From assembly GCA_000320605.2 (NCBI GenBank), contig KB445791.1, positions 2,599,057 to 2,663,056 of the forward strand: a stretch of DNA of 64,000 bases. Direction: 5' to 3'. This DNA comes from Gelatoporia subvermispora B (taxonomy: Eukaryota; Basidiomycota; Agaricomycetes; Polyporales; Gelatoporiaceae). The notes below the pieces were generated by a model, which saw only the letters and a list, made by a program, of their open reading frames with translations, had not been told where the DNA came from and did not search any database. Positions 47,666 through 58,836 of this stretch are shown one piece after another (position 1 is the first letter of the stretch; every line of letters starts with the position of its first letter). Made by a program: the position numbers and the translations under genes.

Positions 47666-50351
47666 CTAGGACGTCTTCGAATTCGGGAAAGGCACCGCAG
47701 ACCTCCTCCTTGAAGCAGAGGCGTCAGCGGGATCATCCGTCTGTAGACCTAGCTCGAGGTCGTGCTGGCTCTTCCGCCAGTCCTGCACCTTCATCTTGGA
47801 GGTACGCTTGGACGGCCCCACATTGCCTGACACCTCCGCCAGCACATCAGCGCTCAGCGACCGCCCGTGACCGGATCGTCGGGAATGGCGTTCGGGCATA
47901 TCACCAGACTTGCGCCGCTTTTCGGCAGCCTTCTCTGCCTGTCTCTTGGTGACTGCCTCCTTCTCCCGCGCCTTTGCCCGCTCCCAGCGCTGCTTCGCCG
48001 CTTCTAGCTCGACCCGCTCCTTCTGGGCTTGCGTAACGGGTGCCTGCAGTTCCTTCAGTTTCTGGCGATGGCGCTCCTGGAGTTCCTCAAACGAGAGGAC
48101 GCGGGGTGACTGTTCTGCCTGCGGCTGCGGGCTGGGCGATACCACTGCTCTTCGGGGAGGCAAAATCATGCCAGGCATAGCACCCTGAGAATTCGACTTT
48201 CTATGCTGTGGCCTCGGGAGCGGTGTGTCCTCAAATAAAGGCGTCGAAATTCTACGCGGCGTTGATGAACCGTCCGGGGTGATCTGTCCCAGACCGACAG
48301 AGAGCATGCTCTCGCGTCGTTGCCGATCCATGAGGGCTTCTGTTACAGCAGGTGAGACCGGCATTCGAGGAATAGGCGCGATAGGAGTCGTCGGAATAGG
48401 AGCAGTGACGCCTGAGGGAGGCTGCAATAGCTTTCTGTCGCGAACATACGAGTCCCAATCCTCTTCTTGCAGCGGAGCGCTTGTCGGGCGACCAATACCA
48501 AGTCCCTCCGAGGTACGGCTGATGTTGGATAGCCCCATAGACTGCACCCGGGTACGGGGTTCGGCTTCGCGCGGGGGGCGTAAGTGAGAAGGGCCCGCAG
48601 CCAGTATTCCGAAGTCAGGGCTGAGAGTGAGTCTCGACGCGAAAGACGGGTGGCGAGATTCCGAAGAGCTAGAGTGATCCGGTGTTTCCGTCCGGAGTAA
48701 ATCGATGGATCGGCGGATGGTCTGGATTTCTGCTAGCAACTCCTCTTTGCGACGAAGGTCCTCGAGGTCAGCAGCAGAAACCTCCTTGGCTTTTGGATCT
48801 CTCGGCTCCTTAGAATCGCTCAGGTAATTCCTCGGCACGTCCTCCTCGATATCGACTCCGAGATCCAGGACTGGTAGCGCACCAGGACTTTGCAAGTGCT
48901 TGCTTGCGCGGTCGAACTCGTCAGTTGGCGTTGACACAGCACGGAAATCAGATACTCCGGACTGGTAGCGTTGACGCGGTGTGCCAATGAGGGTAAACGC
49001 TGAGGAACGCCGTTCGTCGCGCGGGGTAGAGCTGATATCATCCTCTTTCAGTAAGCCTGAAGACGAAGCTCCATTGTTCATGCGCCCGTCCTTCGTGAGC
49101 GTGGGGTGATCGCGTTCCCACTCTTCCTTCTCGCGCTCCACATCTGCATATGCTGCGGCGGCTCTGGCCTCGGCTTCTTCGTCTTGCCGTTTGCGCTCCG
49201 CCTCGATCTCCGTGAGCTTTCTCTTCAACACCTGGAAAATGCGGAACTGCACAGCGATGCCCATAACAGCCACTGCGCCCATGAGGCCAAGCTCGATCTG
49301 CATCGTCTGTGTCACGGGGAACTCGATCCCGTTATCACTGTACTTCGGGAATAATGAATTGAACCCTAGATTCCAAAGATAGAACTGTATACGACAGGTG
49401 AGGAAGTGCAACAGCTTAACACATGAATGGAACTCACCTCCTTCAGATCGGCGGATGTAAAACAGTCGACACCAAGCATGAATGCTGAAGCGCCCACAAA
49501 TGCCGTAGAGATGAGAAGGATATGGTAGTGAAGCTTGGGGATGGTGCATAACAGGAAGCCAACAACCGCGACAGCTGAACATTGACACAGTGAGTTGTGA
49601 GAAACAGACGCGCAGGAGCATGCCTACCGATGTACATGATCCACCTGAACCCGAGCGGGCGGATCAGGCCGCCATCCCTGAAGCACTGAATCCACAAGGC
49701 GAACGCGAAGCCGCCCCATGCACCGATGAAGAATTTGGCAGCCTTCCAGAAGAATATAGCAACGCCGCCACCCGCAATTCCAGCCACTCCACATGATAAC
49801 ACAAATAGACCTCTCACGGTTTTGCTGGGGGGATTCACAGAGGGCAATACGCCAAACTTGAGGATTAGAACGAGGCAGACGAGAGACAGAGTGTAAAATC
49901 CGCTCAGGAAGAATGTTGTCCACCTGTTCTTGTGCCCATAGAATGTGCATGGAATACCCGTGAGGATCAGCAGCGCGCCTAGGACACCAAATGCCGGGTC
50001 GAGCTTCGTATCCAAGCGAAGTGGATCAGGCGTTGCAGATGCCGACGCTGATGTGGTTGCCGAGGATGTGTTGGTGGTCGCTGTGGGGGTAGGGGTAACG
50101 AGAATAGTGGCGTTAAGCAATACCGGGATATTGGTAGTGGTCACAATATTCGAGTTGCCGGAGCGAATGGTGGTAGGCACCGCCATTTCGCTCGTTGTCA
50201 ATGACAGGGACGTGCTGAGGGATACCGAAGATGAGGATGGCTGAGAGACGGAAGAATTCGAGGATTGGGCCGAGACGAAGGCGGAGAGGAGGATGAGAAC
50301 GAGGCATGGCCATGTCGACAATATGGACGTCGAGTGCATTCGTGTACCCAT
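47666..50351 (-). CDS. Multi-pass membrane protein with DUF4203 (TMEM198/TM7SF3-like) and long cytosolic tail
   Basis: Three exons (50351-49628, 49574-49438, 49384-47666) give 859 residues. Residues 1-28 form a signal peptide. A Ser/Thr-rich lumenal part runs to about residue 115. Some seven hydrophobic segments follow: near 120-138 (FGVLGALLILTGIPCTFYG), 145-168, 181-202, 206-223, 237-255, 260-278 and 314-333. The remaining 500 residues are charged and disordered, with a coiled coil directly after the last helix (RKLTEIEAERKRQDEEAEAR) and a second basic coiled coil near residue 720-790. DUF4203 proteins are poorly characterised; vertebrate TMEM198 acts in Wnt/LRP6 signalling. Function here is unknown. 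Confidence 0.85.
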
Positions 50352-50724
50352 ATTGGCTGGGATGTCCTGCGCGGTCGCGCTGGCTGTAAGGAAAGACGAA
50401 AGGAGGGGAGGGGAGGAGTATATGAGAGGTCAGAAGGACATGATAGAGAAGAGCCAGCCGCTTCGGGGCGCGCGTCTTGCCTGGGCGGACGCTTGAGAGC
50501 TCCCACGTGCGCCGTCGCGTATCACCACCTTCCAGACTGTTCACTGCTTTTGCGGCCTCACCGCTCCTCACCGGCCTCGGTCTCATATCCCCGTTGCCAG
50601 TGAACGCCTTGCTCTCTCAGCGTGCGCATCAATGTGCTCTTTGCATATGTTTTGCATATGAAACTCCCGTAGCAATGCATCTCACACGGGTCCCACTCAA
50701 CTTGCACGTATTCTCCGATATCAT
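50352..50724. promoter_or_regulatory. Promoter of the DUF4203 gene
   Basis: 373 bases with no supported gene. A CACGTG box lies at 50504-50509, about 155 bases before the start codon on the minus strand. Confidence 0.35.
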
Positions 50725-52567
50725 TCAAATAAAATGCTCGAATTTTGTGGGCCGGATCTGTAGCGACTTGAATAGCTTCGACATAACCTTCGGCTCATCC
50801 TGTGATCCTGCCTGACCTGTCGGCAGTTTTGTTTTCCGCCCGCCCTCCAAAACTGTAATCACCTTGCCCCTCTGTCCAGCTCTTCCAACTCGACCTGCGG
50901 TGTGAACGTATGACTCTACTCTCGGCTCGTCCGGAACGCCGAGTATGAAAACATGAGTGAGGTTAGGCAGATCAATACCGCGAACCGCCGCCAGCGTCGT
51001 GACCAGCAGTGTGGGGTTGTTCGCAGCACCGCTACCCTCGCTTCGTAACAAATAAGCACCGCCACCTGTCTCCTCGAGGAGGTCGATGCCGCGCGCATTG
51101 ACACCCATCTTGCGCAACTCGTAAATGCACCGTTGAAAAGCTGCCATCGGATGCAACACCAGGAGAGCCACACGTGGAACATCCAAGGCAAATGCGGCGG
51201 CAATAGCTTCCAAAGCATCCGGATTGAATGGGGAAGGTGTCGTCTCGAACTCTGTCCGGAGAATTACGACGAGTTCCCCGACGTCTCAGCTATTTGAATG
51301 ACGTACCGATAACTTCAGGAACATCTAGCAATTGCTGTGCCTGTTCGTCCGCCGTCGCTACGGATGTCGTAGAGCTGATTTCACTGTCCTTGCTTTCCGT
51401 AAGTGCGTCCCTATGAGCTTGATCTTCTGGAGCAGGCGACTGGACAGCCATCTCGATGTTCGAGACTTTCCCCGATTCGTCGACCACTAGAGCGTGGTGC
51501 TGGACCAATGGCCTGTGCGGGGAATAGTACACCGGTTGTTCAGGATGTTCACTCGGGAATTTGTCGCCCTCTTGTTGCCTGCTCGTGACTGCAGTGAAGC
51601 GGTCGGTGATACGTGCTTTCCTGAACCAATCACTTCTGACGATTACGAGATTGTTTATTGTTGCTCGCAACGTTGCCGTAGCCAAGATGAGTTGCGGGCA
51701 ATATCTTTGGTCGTCGGTGCCATATATGCGTTCCAATATGAGGCGAGTTGGACTGGGATGCCTCCGCATTACCCTCATTGCCTTCATCTGTTTGTAGTGA
51801 TCGCCTTTAGTAGGGAGCGTCTCGATCAGGTAGTCCACTTCGTCCACCACTACAGTGTCGAGCTGATCCAGATGTAGTGCTTGCTCGTCTTGCTCCAGGA
51901 CATCCTGCAGAGCCTGCGGCGTTGCGATGAGAATCTTGGGGCGGTACGAATGCAAGTTTGATATTTGCTGTTCGAGAGGGATATCAGCGTTCCGCGCCAG
52001 AACCTGCACCAATTCCAAGGCCTTGGGTTTCGGAGAAGGTAGATGCTTCCATATTTGCTCCGTCCAGTACTTCAGCTGATACGCCAAATCTCGATGCGGC
52101 ACGATCAGTAACGACGTTGACCCACCACGCATGCTATCTCCCGGCTGCGCGATGTAGTGCTTGCTGAGCAACGTAAGTACGAGGGCTAGAGACCTTTTGA
52201 GGGAATGTCATAAGCAACAATTGGTCGACGCGACATACGATGCTCCGACGTACTTTCCGGTTCCTGTACGACTCTGAAAAAATACATGACCGCCTTGTCC
52301 AGCGGCTTTAAAGAACGACGTCTGGGCCAGCGTCGGTTGTTGAATAGTTGGAAAGGCCTTCCTTAGGGCGCCGACAACATCATAAGGAACACCTATCCCA
52401 CGAAAAGACGTTGGTTGTCCTTCCTGCAATTCCACAACCCATTTACGGTGGCGAAAATAGTAAGGTGCTGGGTTCAATTTCGGCGGAGGTCTGTATGTGC
52501 GGAGGAATATAAGCGGCAGACCAGGAGGACTTCTGGCGATCGTGGAGGTCGATAGAAGGAAGTGCAT
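50725..52567 (-). CDS. MRH4: Mitochondrial DEAD-box-like RNA helicase, Mrh4 type
   Basis: Three exons (52567-52254, 52193-51307, 51251-50725) give 575 residues. The start is the ATG of MHFLLSTSTIARSPPG, a presequence-like, Arg/Ser-rich segment; the longer upstream frame lacks an ATG. Helicase motifs are Q-like TIQQPTLAQT, I SRTGTGKSLAL, Ia LLIVPHRDLAYQL, II VVVDEVDYLI, III-like LILATATLRA, IV-V TLLVTTLAAVRGIDLP and VI HTAGRVGRAGQRGK. Motif II is DEVD rather than DEAD, as in divergent organellar helicases. Yeast Mrh4 assembles the mitochondrial large ribosomal subunit. Assignment to this subfamily rests on overall arrangement, so is moderately sure. Confidence 0.82.
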
Positions 52568-52876
52568 TGAATCACGTGCTTCGCTATCCGGAGGGTTCAA
52601 GTGTAGGAGAATAGATACGTCTGCATTCGTGGCAAATTTTTTCTACAATGCATGCTTTGACTATGTACATTAAATGGCTAGATAGCGAGGATGCTGCAGA
52701 TTAGGATGCATGGCAATGTATGGATAGTAGTGAGGATGGATCGATCGCAACGAGTCACTTCCACGACATTGGTGCAATCCTCATGCAGCATCCTCGTCCG
52801 CTTTGCCAGACGGCGACCGAGGAGCTGAGGTATCATGGTGTTCCTCAGCGGTCTCAGGATCCACCCTCGCGAGTTC
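52568..52876. other. Short intergenic region between helicase start and transporter stop
   Basis: 309 bases. CACGTG at 52573-52578 sits just before the helicase start codon. An antisense-looking frame (52678-52920, minus) is an alternative reading of the transporter's last exon and its 3' flank. Confidence 0.35.
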
Positions 52877-55490
52877 CTATTCGTCTCCGTCTCGGATGGG
52901 CTCGTAACCAGATCGTCCAAGTAAACGGTCGAAGAAACCCGTTCTTCGCGAACGGATCTCTGGCCGGGCGAGCGCTCCTGATCTGCTCCTGGAGGAGCGA
53001 CGAGAGACGAGAGATGCTCTCTCGGATTCTTCCTCTTCTAGACGTTCTTCCAGTTCCTCTGAACAAGTAACTCATCCAGCCTGAATCGTGACAGCGCCAA
53101 GTTAGGTACGTACCTTCTCCAAAGACAGCATCCATCTCCTCTAGAGGTACACCTCTAGTCTCAGGGTACACTGTAAGAGATTGTCTTGAGTTACTTTTTG
53201 CCATCTACTGCAGGCAACACTTACGAAAGTATACTACGATAGGCGGCTTGAGTCAGCCAGATTCTTCTCACTTGGCCACTTATAACTTACCAAGCACGAA
53301 GCTACATGCGCAATAGAAGCCATGCATGGGGTATAGACGCCATTTGATCTGTTCCTGCAGATATGGCGTGGTCTCTCCAACAATGAAGTTGAATGCCCAA
53401 TTCGTTGCGGTAGAAATAGAGACGCCCTTCGCACGTATGGTAAGGGGCATGATCTGTGTAGGTGGTTTATTTGTCAACATGGTCTGAGAGGCGTTCTCGG
53501 ATTTGCTTGACGTACCTCAGGCGGGTAAAGCCAAGGAAGAGGGCCCCAACTGGAGTGAGATCTGGTTAGCACACATCGACCTGAATCGTGGCTGGTGGAT
53601 GTACGTGCCTATACCCGAAAGCGGCGTTGAAGATTATGACACATATCACTACAGCGCGAGGTGTCTCTGGAACGTCGACATACATCCACCAGCCAGTGAG
53701 TGTAAGAGCAATCCCCATCTGCAAAAGGATGAGATACTGCACTCAATCCTGAATGAATGTTGACACTTACTACGACAGCCCCAGACAACAAAATGAATCG
53801 GCGTCCCCAGCGGTCTACGAGGTACCATCTATGTGAAGTATACATGAGCTCAGCCATTGCTCAATACTCTTGTCAAAGAGACGCACGTTGGAATAGTACT
53901 GAGAATATAGATGATGCCGTTGATTCCAGTCATCAAAATCGCATCACGGCCAATCCAACCCGCCTCTATAAAAATGCGCGCTAGGTCAATGGTGTGTGCA
54001 GACTGTAATGACGTTGTGCTCACCTTCGAAGACTCTGGCTGCAGAGCAAATGGACGTCAGATTGCTCTCATTGTCAGTCCCAGCCGAAGATACTCACGCG
54101 CATAGTATGAAATCACTGTTGATGTATATGTCAGCCAGAATCACGGAACCATTTGGTTTGTTCCGTACCGTTAATCCCATTCTAAGACATCATCTCAGCG
54201 ACCTTCATGCAAGTGCAACGCGTGCAACTCACCAACTGCGCAAACGCTTGCGACGACATAGCCAATAGCACACGGCGCTTGTATCGCCTCCACATCATAC
54301 CGTACGAGCGCCCTTCGCCACTCTCTCGCTGTACCAAATCAGTAATGGAGCGCAACATGCCCTGCTTGCTGCTCACTTCGAATATCACCCGATCCTTGAT
54401 TTCTTGGAATTCGGCTTTGGCGACAATGTCATTAGGATCACCTCCATGAAGATCGACCAGTACCCGCATCCCCTCAGCGTCTTTGTCTGTGTCAATCAGC
54501 CATCTTTACACCCCTGTGAGACTCATTTATCACGATGGCGCGAAAACACGTACCTAGGACTCTCTGGCATTAATAGCGACCCCGCGGCAAGAATCAGTCC
54601 AATCACACATTGGATGAACAGAGGAATTCTCCATGAGAGATCGGAGTCAATGAAAGAACAGAAGTAGTCTATCCACTGTAATATAACGTCAACAATGAAT
54701 ACTCGAGAAAATAGGGCATACGCCACGAACCACAGAGGAAGCGTATCCGAAGATATTTCCTGTGAACTCCATGCAGGCGAGAGCACCTCTCTGGGAGTAA
54801 ACTGCATGAGAATCAGTGCTTTGCTGAGGACTGACAAATGCGCACATGATCTGGAGGAGATATTTCACTCTGGTAAATAGGCACGATGGTCCTGGATTGC
54901 TAGATTGAGCAGGGAAGGCTGTATCTCGAGTATGAGGACTCACGATAGCAGCCCGACACCAAAACCAGCGATGATCCGACCCACTACCATGATCCAGTAA
55001 CCAGGAGTAAAAGTTTGTATAGCGCCGCCCACACCGAACACACAGGCGCCTATGAAGAGCGTGCCTCGTCTACCAAGTTTATCTCCCACCTGGCCAGCAG
55101 CGATGGATGTGACTGCGGAGACGCATGAGGATGCGTTAACTGTCATTCCCAAAGAAGGTACTCGCCAAATGCTCCGATTTCGAGGACTGCGACCATCGTG
55201 CCTACTTCAATCGGGCCCGGATTGTTGAAGAACTTCCTGAAATGCGGACCGGTGATGATCCCCGACATGACACTTGTAGACGTTGCACGTTAGCATATGG
55301 AAATGTCAGTGTTCTGAGCATCGCATACCCTTGATCATAGCCAAACTGGTGTATCTGATGAGCTACTTTCGCTATTCGGACTCGAGCAGAAACTGACCAA
55401 GAAGACACCCAAACTAGCAAATGCGGTAATGGCGTACAACAGCGGTTGGCCAACCAGCCTGCTTCGCGAGCGAGCTGGTGCGTGCTCCAT
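52877..55490 (-). CDS. Sugar transporter, major facilitator superfamily, 19 exons
   Basis: Exons: 55490-55398, 55345-55329, 55272-55166, 55112-54944, 54891-54846, 54790-54731, 54675-54554, 54503-54233, 54181-54169, 54115-54098, 54038-54024, 53965-53887, 53828-53771, 53718-53609, 53549-53516, 53453-53291, 53233-53225, 53170-53114, 53058-52877. They give 540 residues with 12 membrane helices. Sugar-porter motifs are FGYDQGVMSGI, GQVGDKLGRRGTL, GRIIAGFGVGLLS, PIYQSEISPPDHRGAL, MPESPRWLI, NGINVISYYAPRVFEEAGW, VDRWGRR, WGPLPWLYPPEIMPLTIRAK and FLYPETRGVPLEEMD. The acidic C-terminus (EEELEERLEEEESERASL) is cytosolic. The intron 55113-55165 is GC-AG; the one at 53550-53608 may also be. Substrate is a hexose or similar sugar by family only. 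Confidence 0.93.
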
Positions 55491-55784
55491 GCTGCATCTG
55501 AATAGGCCTCGTTTGAGGACGAAGAGTGGTTAAAAGCGAGCAGCAGGGGTGACGTCCGGTGGCCTGTGGAGTCCAATGGACAACTTCAAGTTGACGAGGC
55601 GAGGGAGGGAGTGGTTACGCCGGCTGTCCGCGCCGGCGCTGAATGTGAGTGGACACGTGCAAGCCAGTGCTGGTGGCGCCTCCTCGCGCGCTGCCAGGCG
55701 GCGCTACTTACCCCGTCTGTCCGTCTCTGTGCTACCGTCGCCCTGCCCGGCGTCCTTGCCCATCGCTCCCGGCACACCATCGCC

Positions 55785-56089
55785 ATGCCAGGTTCTATCG
55801 CGTCTCTTGATACTACATCTGATCTATCAGATGTCTCGTTTGATCTCGACGAAGAGGACCGACTTGAGCAGGAGTGGAGGGAGTCCCTGGAACAGCTGCA
55901 GCAGCTGGTCTCCATCGTGCTCTTGCCGTACTTTGGCAAATTCCTTGGAAGAAAGTGGAGCTACTGGGGTGAGCGCTCCGTTCTGTGTTTCAGCGCGATC
56001 TATGTCTCATCAGCAAGTTAGCGTTCAACCGCTACCTAAGACTGGGCTTGGGCAAGGCCTTCTTCCTGGGAGCAGGGAGCGTGTCGTAG
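55785..56089 (+). CDS. MIM2: Small outer-mitochondrial-membrane protein, Mim2-like
   Basis: Two exons (55785-55968, 56022-56089) give 83 residues. The first half is acidic (SFDLDEEDRLEQEWRESLEQ), followed by one hydrophobic stretch (LVSIVLLPYFGKFLGRKWSY) and a basic end (WAFNRYLRLGLGK). This plan, with the short helix followed by Gly-Lys-x-x-Gly-Arg-aromatic, is that of fungal Mim2, the partner of Mim1 in inserting alpha-helical outer-membrane proteins. The match is by pattern and size, so a different small tail-anchored protein is possible. A CACGTG box lies at 55654-55659, 125 bases upstream. The gene is divergent from the sugar transporter. Confidence 0.62.
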
Positions 56090-56174
56090 CACGGTTAAAC
56101 AAGACACTAGTAATGCTTCGGATATTGCGAGCGTTATAGGACGGCATCGCCATGGAGCATGGATACAACATGTG

Positions 56175-58520
56175 CTATATGTAAGCCTTAGCTCCAGCCC
56201 TCAGTTTCCCGAATCCTCGTTGTCTAATCCTCTGAACAAGATCCGCGAGAGCAGGGTTAGGTTCAAACCCACTGTCCTCCATCTCTCGTGCCATCACGAT
56301 CGCTATCTCCCATTCCTGCCTCTTCATCAATTTGTGAAGCAAGATGTACCAGGTGTCGGCGGTAACGCGCACGCGCCTCGAGACCATGTCCCTGAAGTAT
56401 CTGAGCGCCTCCTGGGTGCCTCCGGCAGATGACCCATCGAGACATGCCTTCAAAAGGACATGATAAGTCACTCTGCTGGGTTGGACGCGACGGGAAGTGA
56501 TCTTGTCCCATATGATTCTCGTATACTCCCTTGCCGTATCCGAGTCGAGCCAATCTGCGCGGTGGAGACTAGCCAACATTGAGGTGTATGTAACCTCGTT
56601 AGGCGCTGCATTGGCAAACTCATTCGACTCCATCCTTGCGAGAATCTTGAACGCAGTTTTGAAACTCTCTGCCGTCTGCGTCTTCATAAGATGATCGATG
56701 ATCGCGGATAGAGTAGCCGTATTCGGTTCAAGCCCTTGTTTCTGCATCAGTTTGATGACGGTGTCTGCAGCGTCGTCCCGAACTTTCAGGAGGGCGGAAA
56801 GAACGATGGAGAATGTGAACACGTCTCCCTTGAGACCTGCTGGTTCGATGGCATCCAGCGTAGCCGCGAGCTGGTTTAACTCGCCCTTCGCCGCATAGTA
56901 CTTCAGGAAGGTGTTTATGGAGATGATGTCTGGTTTGGGTCCTCGTGTTTCCATCTCGCGGAGCACTGACCGAGCTTCTTCTTCCTGTTTGCACCACAAG
57001 AGTCCGCTCAGCACAGTGTTGTACACTACCAGGCGGACGCCATCCTCCGCTGGCGCAAGCCGCGCAGAATTCTGTTCGAACTCCCGAAATCGGTGCATAG
57101 CGTCTACCGACCGATGTGAGTTGAACAACGCCTGGAGCATCGCGCGGTAGGTCAATGCGTCTGGATTGCATCCTTGGGAAATCATCAGGTTCCACGTATT
57201 GATTGCCTTCTCCACGTCGCCGAGCTCTACGTAGCCGTCGATCAGGGAGTTCCAGATCTGCACGCCGGGAGTAATGCCGAGCTTCTGCATGTCATCCCAT
57301 ACCGCGCCTGCAAGGTCGGTTCTGCGGCATCGCATGAACGCAGTCATGAATAAAGACCATGTCATCTCCGATAAATGTACTGGTGTTTGCGGTGAGACGG
57401 CGGACTCTTGCAGCGTGATCCACGGCTGGGATCCTAGCAAGCCCTCCGAGATCGACTCGTAGATACCCTGAATATGTTTATCCCGACGGTCGTTCGCCAG
57501 GTTGTTGAGGTGCAACCCCAGTGCTGTAGGTCGTGAAAGCAGCCGGGCTGCCTCTAATTTCCGAACGTACGTCTTCACCTTGTCTTGCAGTTTGTTGCGC
57601 AGTGCAGGTTTGGCGAACAACTGTTGTACGAGCGACTCCAACCTCGGGCCTGGCAGGCGATTGGTTCCTAGTATGATCTCGACGGCCTCGGTAAAAGAGT
57701 CGCGCATAGCCAGAGCAGCTATGGCGCCAATGAGCATCTCTCCGTGTACGTATGTGGTTGCGGGTTGTTTGGACTTGTCACCAGATCCAGTGGCCTCGTC
57801 CTCCGCTTCGGTGTTCTTTGACGATTGAGCTGAAGAGCCTGACCTCGGTTTCTCCCGCATGAGGGCGAGATACCGATGAAAAAGTCTGAGAACATCATCC
57901 GGATCGTCCTTCGCAATGAGATACACCATGTATGCCCGCAGCCCAGCTGGGTGGTCTGCGACAGCAGTAGCTATCGCCAGTTCTTCGAGGATCTCGATAT
58001 CCCCCGGTGTGAGCGGCTCTTCGGGGGAACGCGACTCAAACATAGTTGCAATGAATCTTGCATATACGTCGTACTGCGTAGGGCCGAATACGCGAATGAG
58101 ATTCTTCTCCTTGAACGTGCTCCATAGTGTCCAGGCCTTTGCCAGGTCTCGAGTTTTGGCAGCCTCGCGCATCTCGGGAAGCAATTGGTTGAACACTTCG
58201 GCCTGCGGGTCGGACAAGTCACATGTGAGTTGGTGGTGATACTTCTGCAGCTGGGTCTTCAAGCTCTCGAGCATGATGGGGAGGGTGGTGTTGCTCGAGG
58301 ATGCAGGACGCGTCCGGAGGGTCTTATTGCGAGTAGACGAAGACGTAGCATGGGGTTTTTGACTCTTTGAAGTAGCCGCATTGTTGTGAGGTGAGCTTGC
58401 ATGGCGTGGAGGGGCATTAGTGTGTGCGGATCGACGCAGGAGGAGACTGGGTGCGAGGAAGTCGAGGGTTATGGCGGAAGCGAGCTGACCGCTGCCATGT
58501 CGCAGTAACGGGCTAGCCAT
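56175..58520 (-). CDS. Pentatricopeptide repeat (PPR) protein, probably mitochondrial
   Basis: One uninterrupted exon of 781 residues, unusual in this intron-rich window. The N-terminus (Arg/Ser/Ala-rich, LLLRRSAHTNAPPRHASS) looks like a mitochondrial presequence. PPR units of about 35 residues are clear from residue 380 on: GVQIWNSLIDGYVELGDVEK, NPDALTYRAMLQALFNSHRS, LVVYNTVLSGLLWCKQEEEA, KPDIISINTFLKYYAAKGEL, DVFTFSIVLSALLKVRDDA, EPNTATLSAIIDHLMKT, NEVTYTSMLASLHRAD and SRVTYHVLLKACLDGS. PPR arrays bind organellar RNA one base per repeat; the target cannot be stated. A CACGTG box lies at 58699-58704, in the region shared with the divergent PPIL2 gene. Confidence 0.92.
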   Translation of the reverse strand: MASPLLRHGSGQLASAITLDFLAPSLLLRRSAHTNAPPRHASSPHNNAATSKSQKPHATSSSTRNKTLRTRPASSSNTTLPIMLESLKTQLQKYHHQLTCDLSDPQAEVFNQLLPEMREAAKTRDLAKAWTLWSTFKEKNLIRVFGPTQYDVYARFIATMFESRSPEEPLTPGDIEILEELAIATAVADHPAGLRAYMVYLIAKDDPDDVLRLFHRYLALMREKPRSGSSAQSSKNTEAEDEATGSGDKSKQPATTYVHGEMLIGAIAALAMRDSFTEAVEIILGTNRLPGPRLESLVQQLFAKPALRNKLQDKVKTYVRKLEAARLLSRPTALGLHLNNLANDRRDKHIQGIYESISEGLLGSQPWITLQESAVSPQTPVHLSEMTWSLFMTAFMRCRRTDLAGAVWDDMQKLGITPGVQIWNSLIDGYVELGDVEKAINTWNLMISQGCNPDALTYRAMLQALFNSHRSVDAMHRFREFEQNSARLAPAEDGVRLVVYNTVLSGLLWCKQEEEARSVLREMETRGPKPDIISINTFLKYYAAKGELNQLAATLDAIEPAGLKGDVFTFSIVLSALLKVRDDAADTVIKLMQKQGLEPNTATLSAIIDHLMKTQTAESFKTAFKILARMESNEFANAAPNEVTYTSMLASLHRADWLDSDTAREYTRIIWDKITSRRVQPSRVTYHVLLKACLDGSSAGGTQEALRYFRDMVSRRVRVTADTWYILLHKLMKRQEWEIAIVMAREMEDSGFEPNPALADLVQRIRQRGFGKLRAGAKAYI

Positions 58521-58836
58521 ACACTGTTGACATATTCAAATCAGAATGTTAGCCTGCGCAGCATCACGGTCGTAAACACGCACCAGTTGCAAGTCGGGAG
58601 AGAAATGCCTGACAGACTCTAGACTCGAAGTCGCTCTGCCATCTGCGTTGAGGCTGAGATCGGGCGTCTGTACAAAAGTAAATCTGAGATCCATGGCCCA
58701 CGTGCCCTAAGCGCTTTCAAGCGCTGATCGAGCAGCTCCGCTGCAAGGTCTCGCGAACACCCGCCACCTGCATCTTGGCACTGGACTCCCAAAACCCTCC
58801 TCAACGCAGTGCACAAACCACTAGTCTTGATTCATC
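58521..58836. promoter_or_regulatory. Divergent promoter, PPR gene and PPIL2 gene
   Basis: 316 bases with no supported gene. CACGTG at 58699-58704 lies about 180 bases from the PPR start and 133 bases from the PPIL2 start. Confidence 0.4.

Noticed and set aside
53041..53110. Two earlier acceptors for the last transporter exon (giving GWMSYLFRG or DELLVQRNW ends)
   Set aside because: The acceptor TTCAG ending at 53059 continues GEEELEERLEEEESERASL, the acidic tail common in this transporter family.
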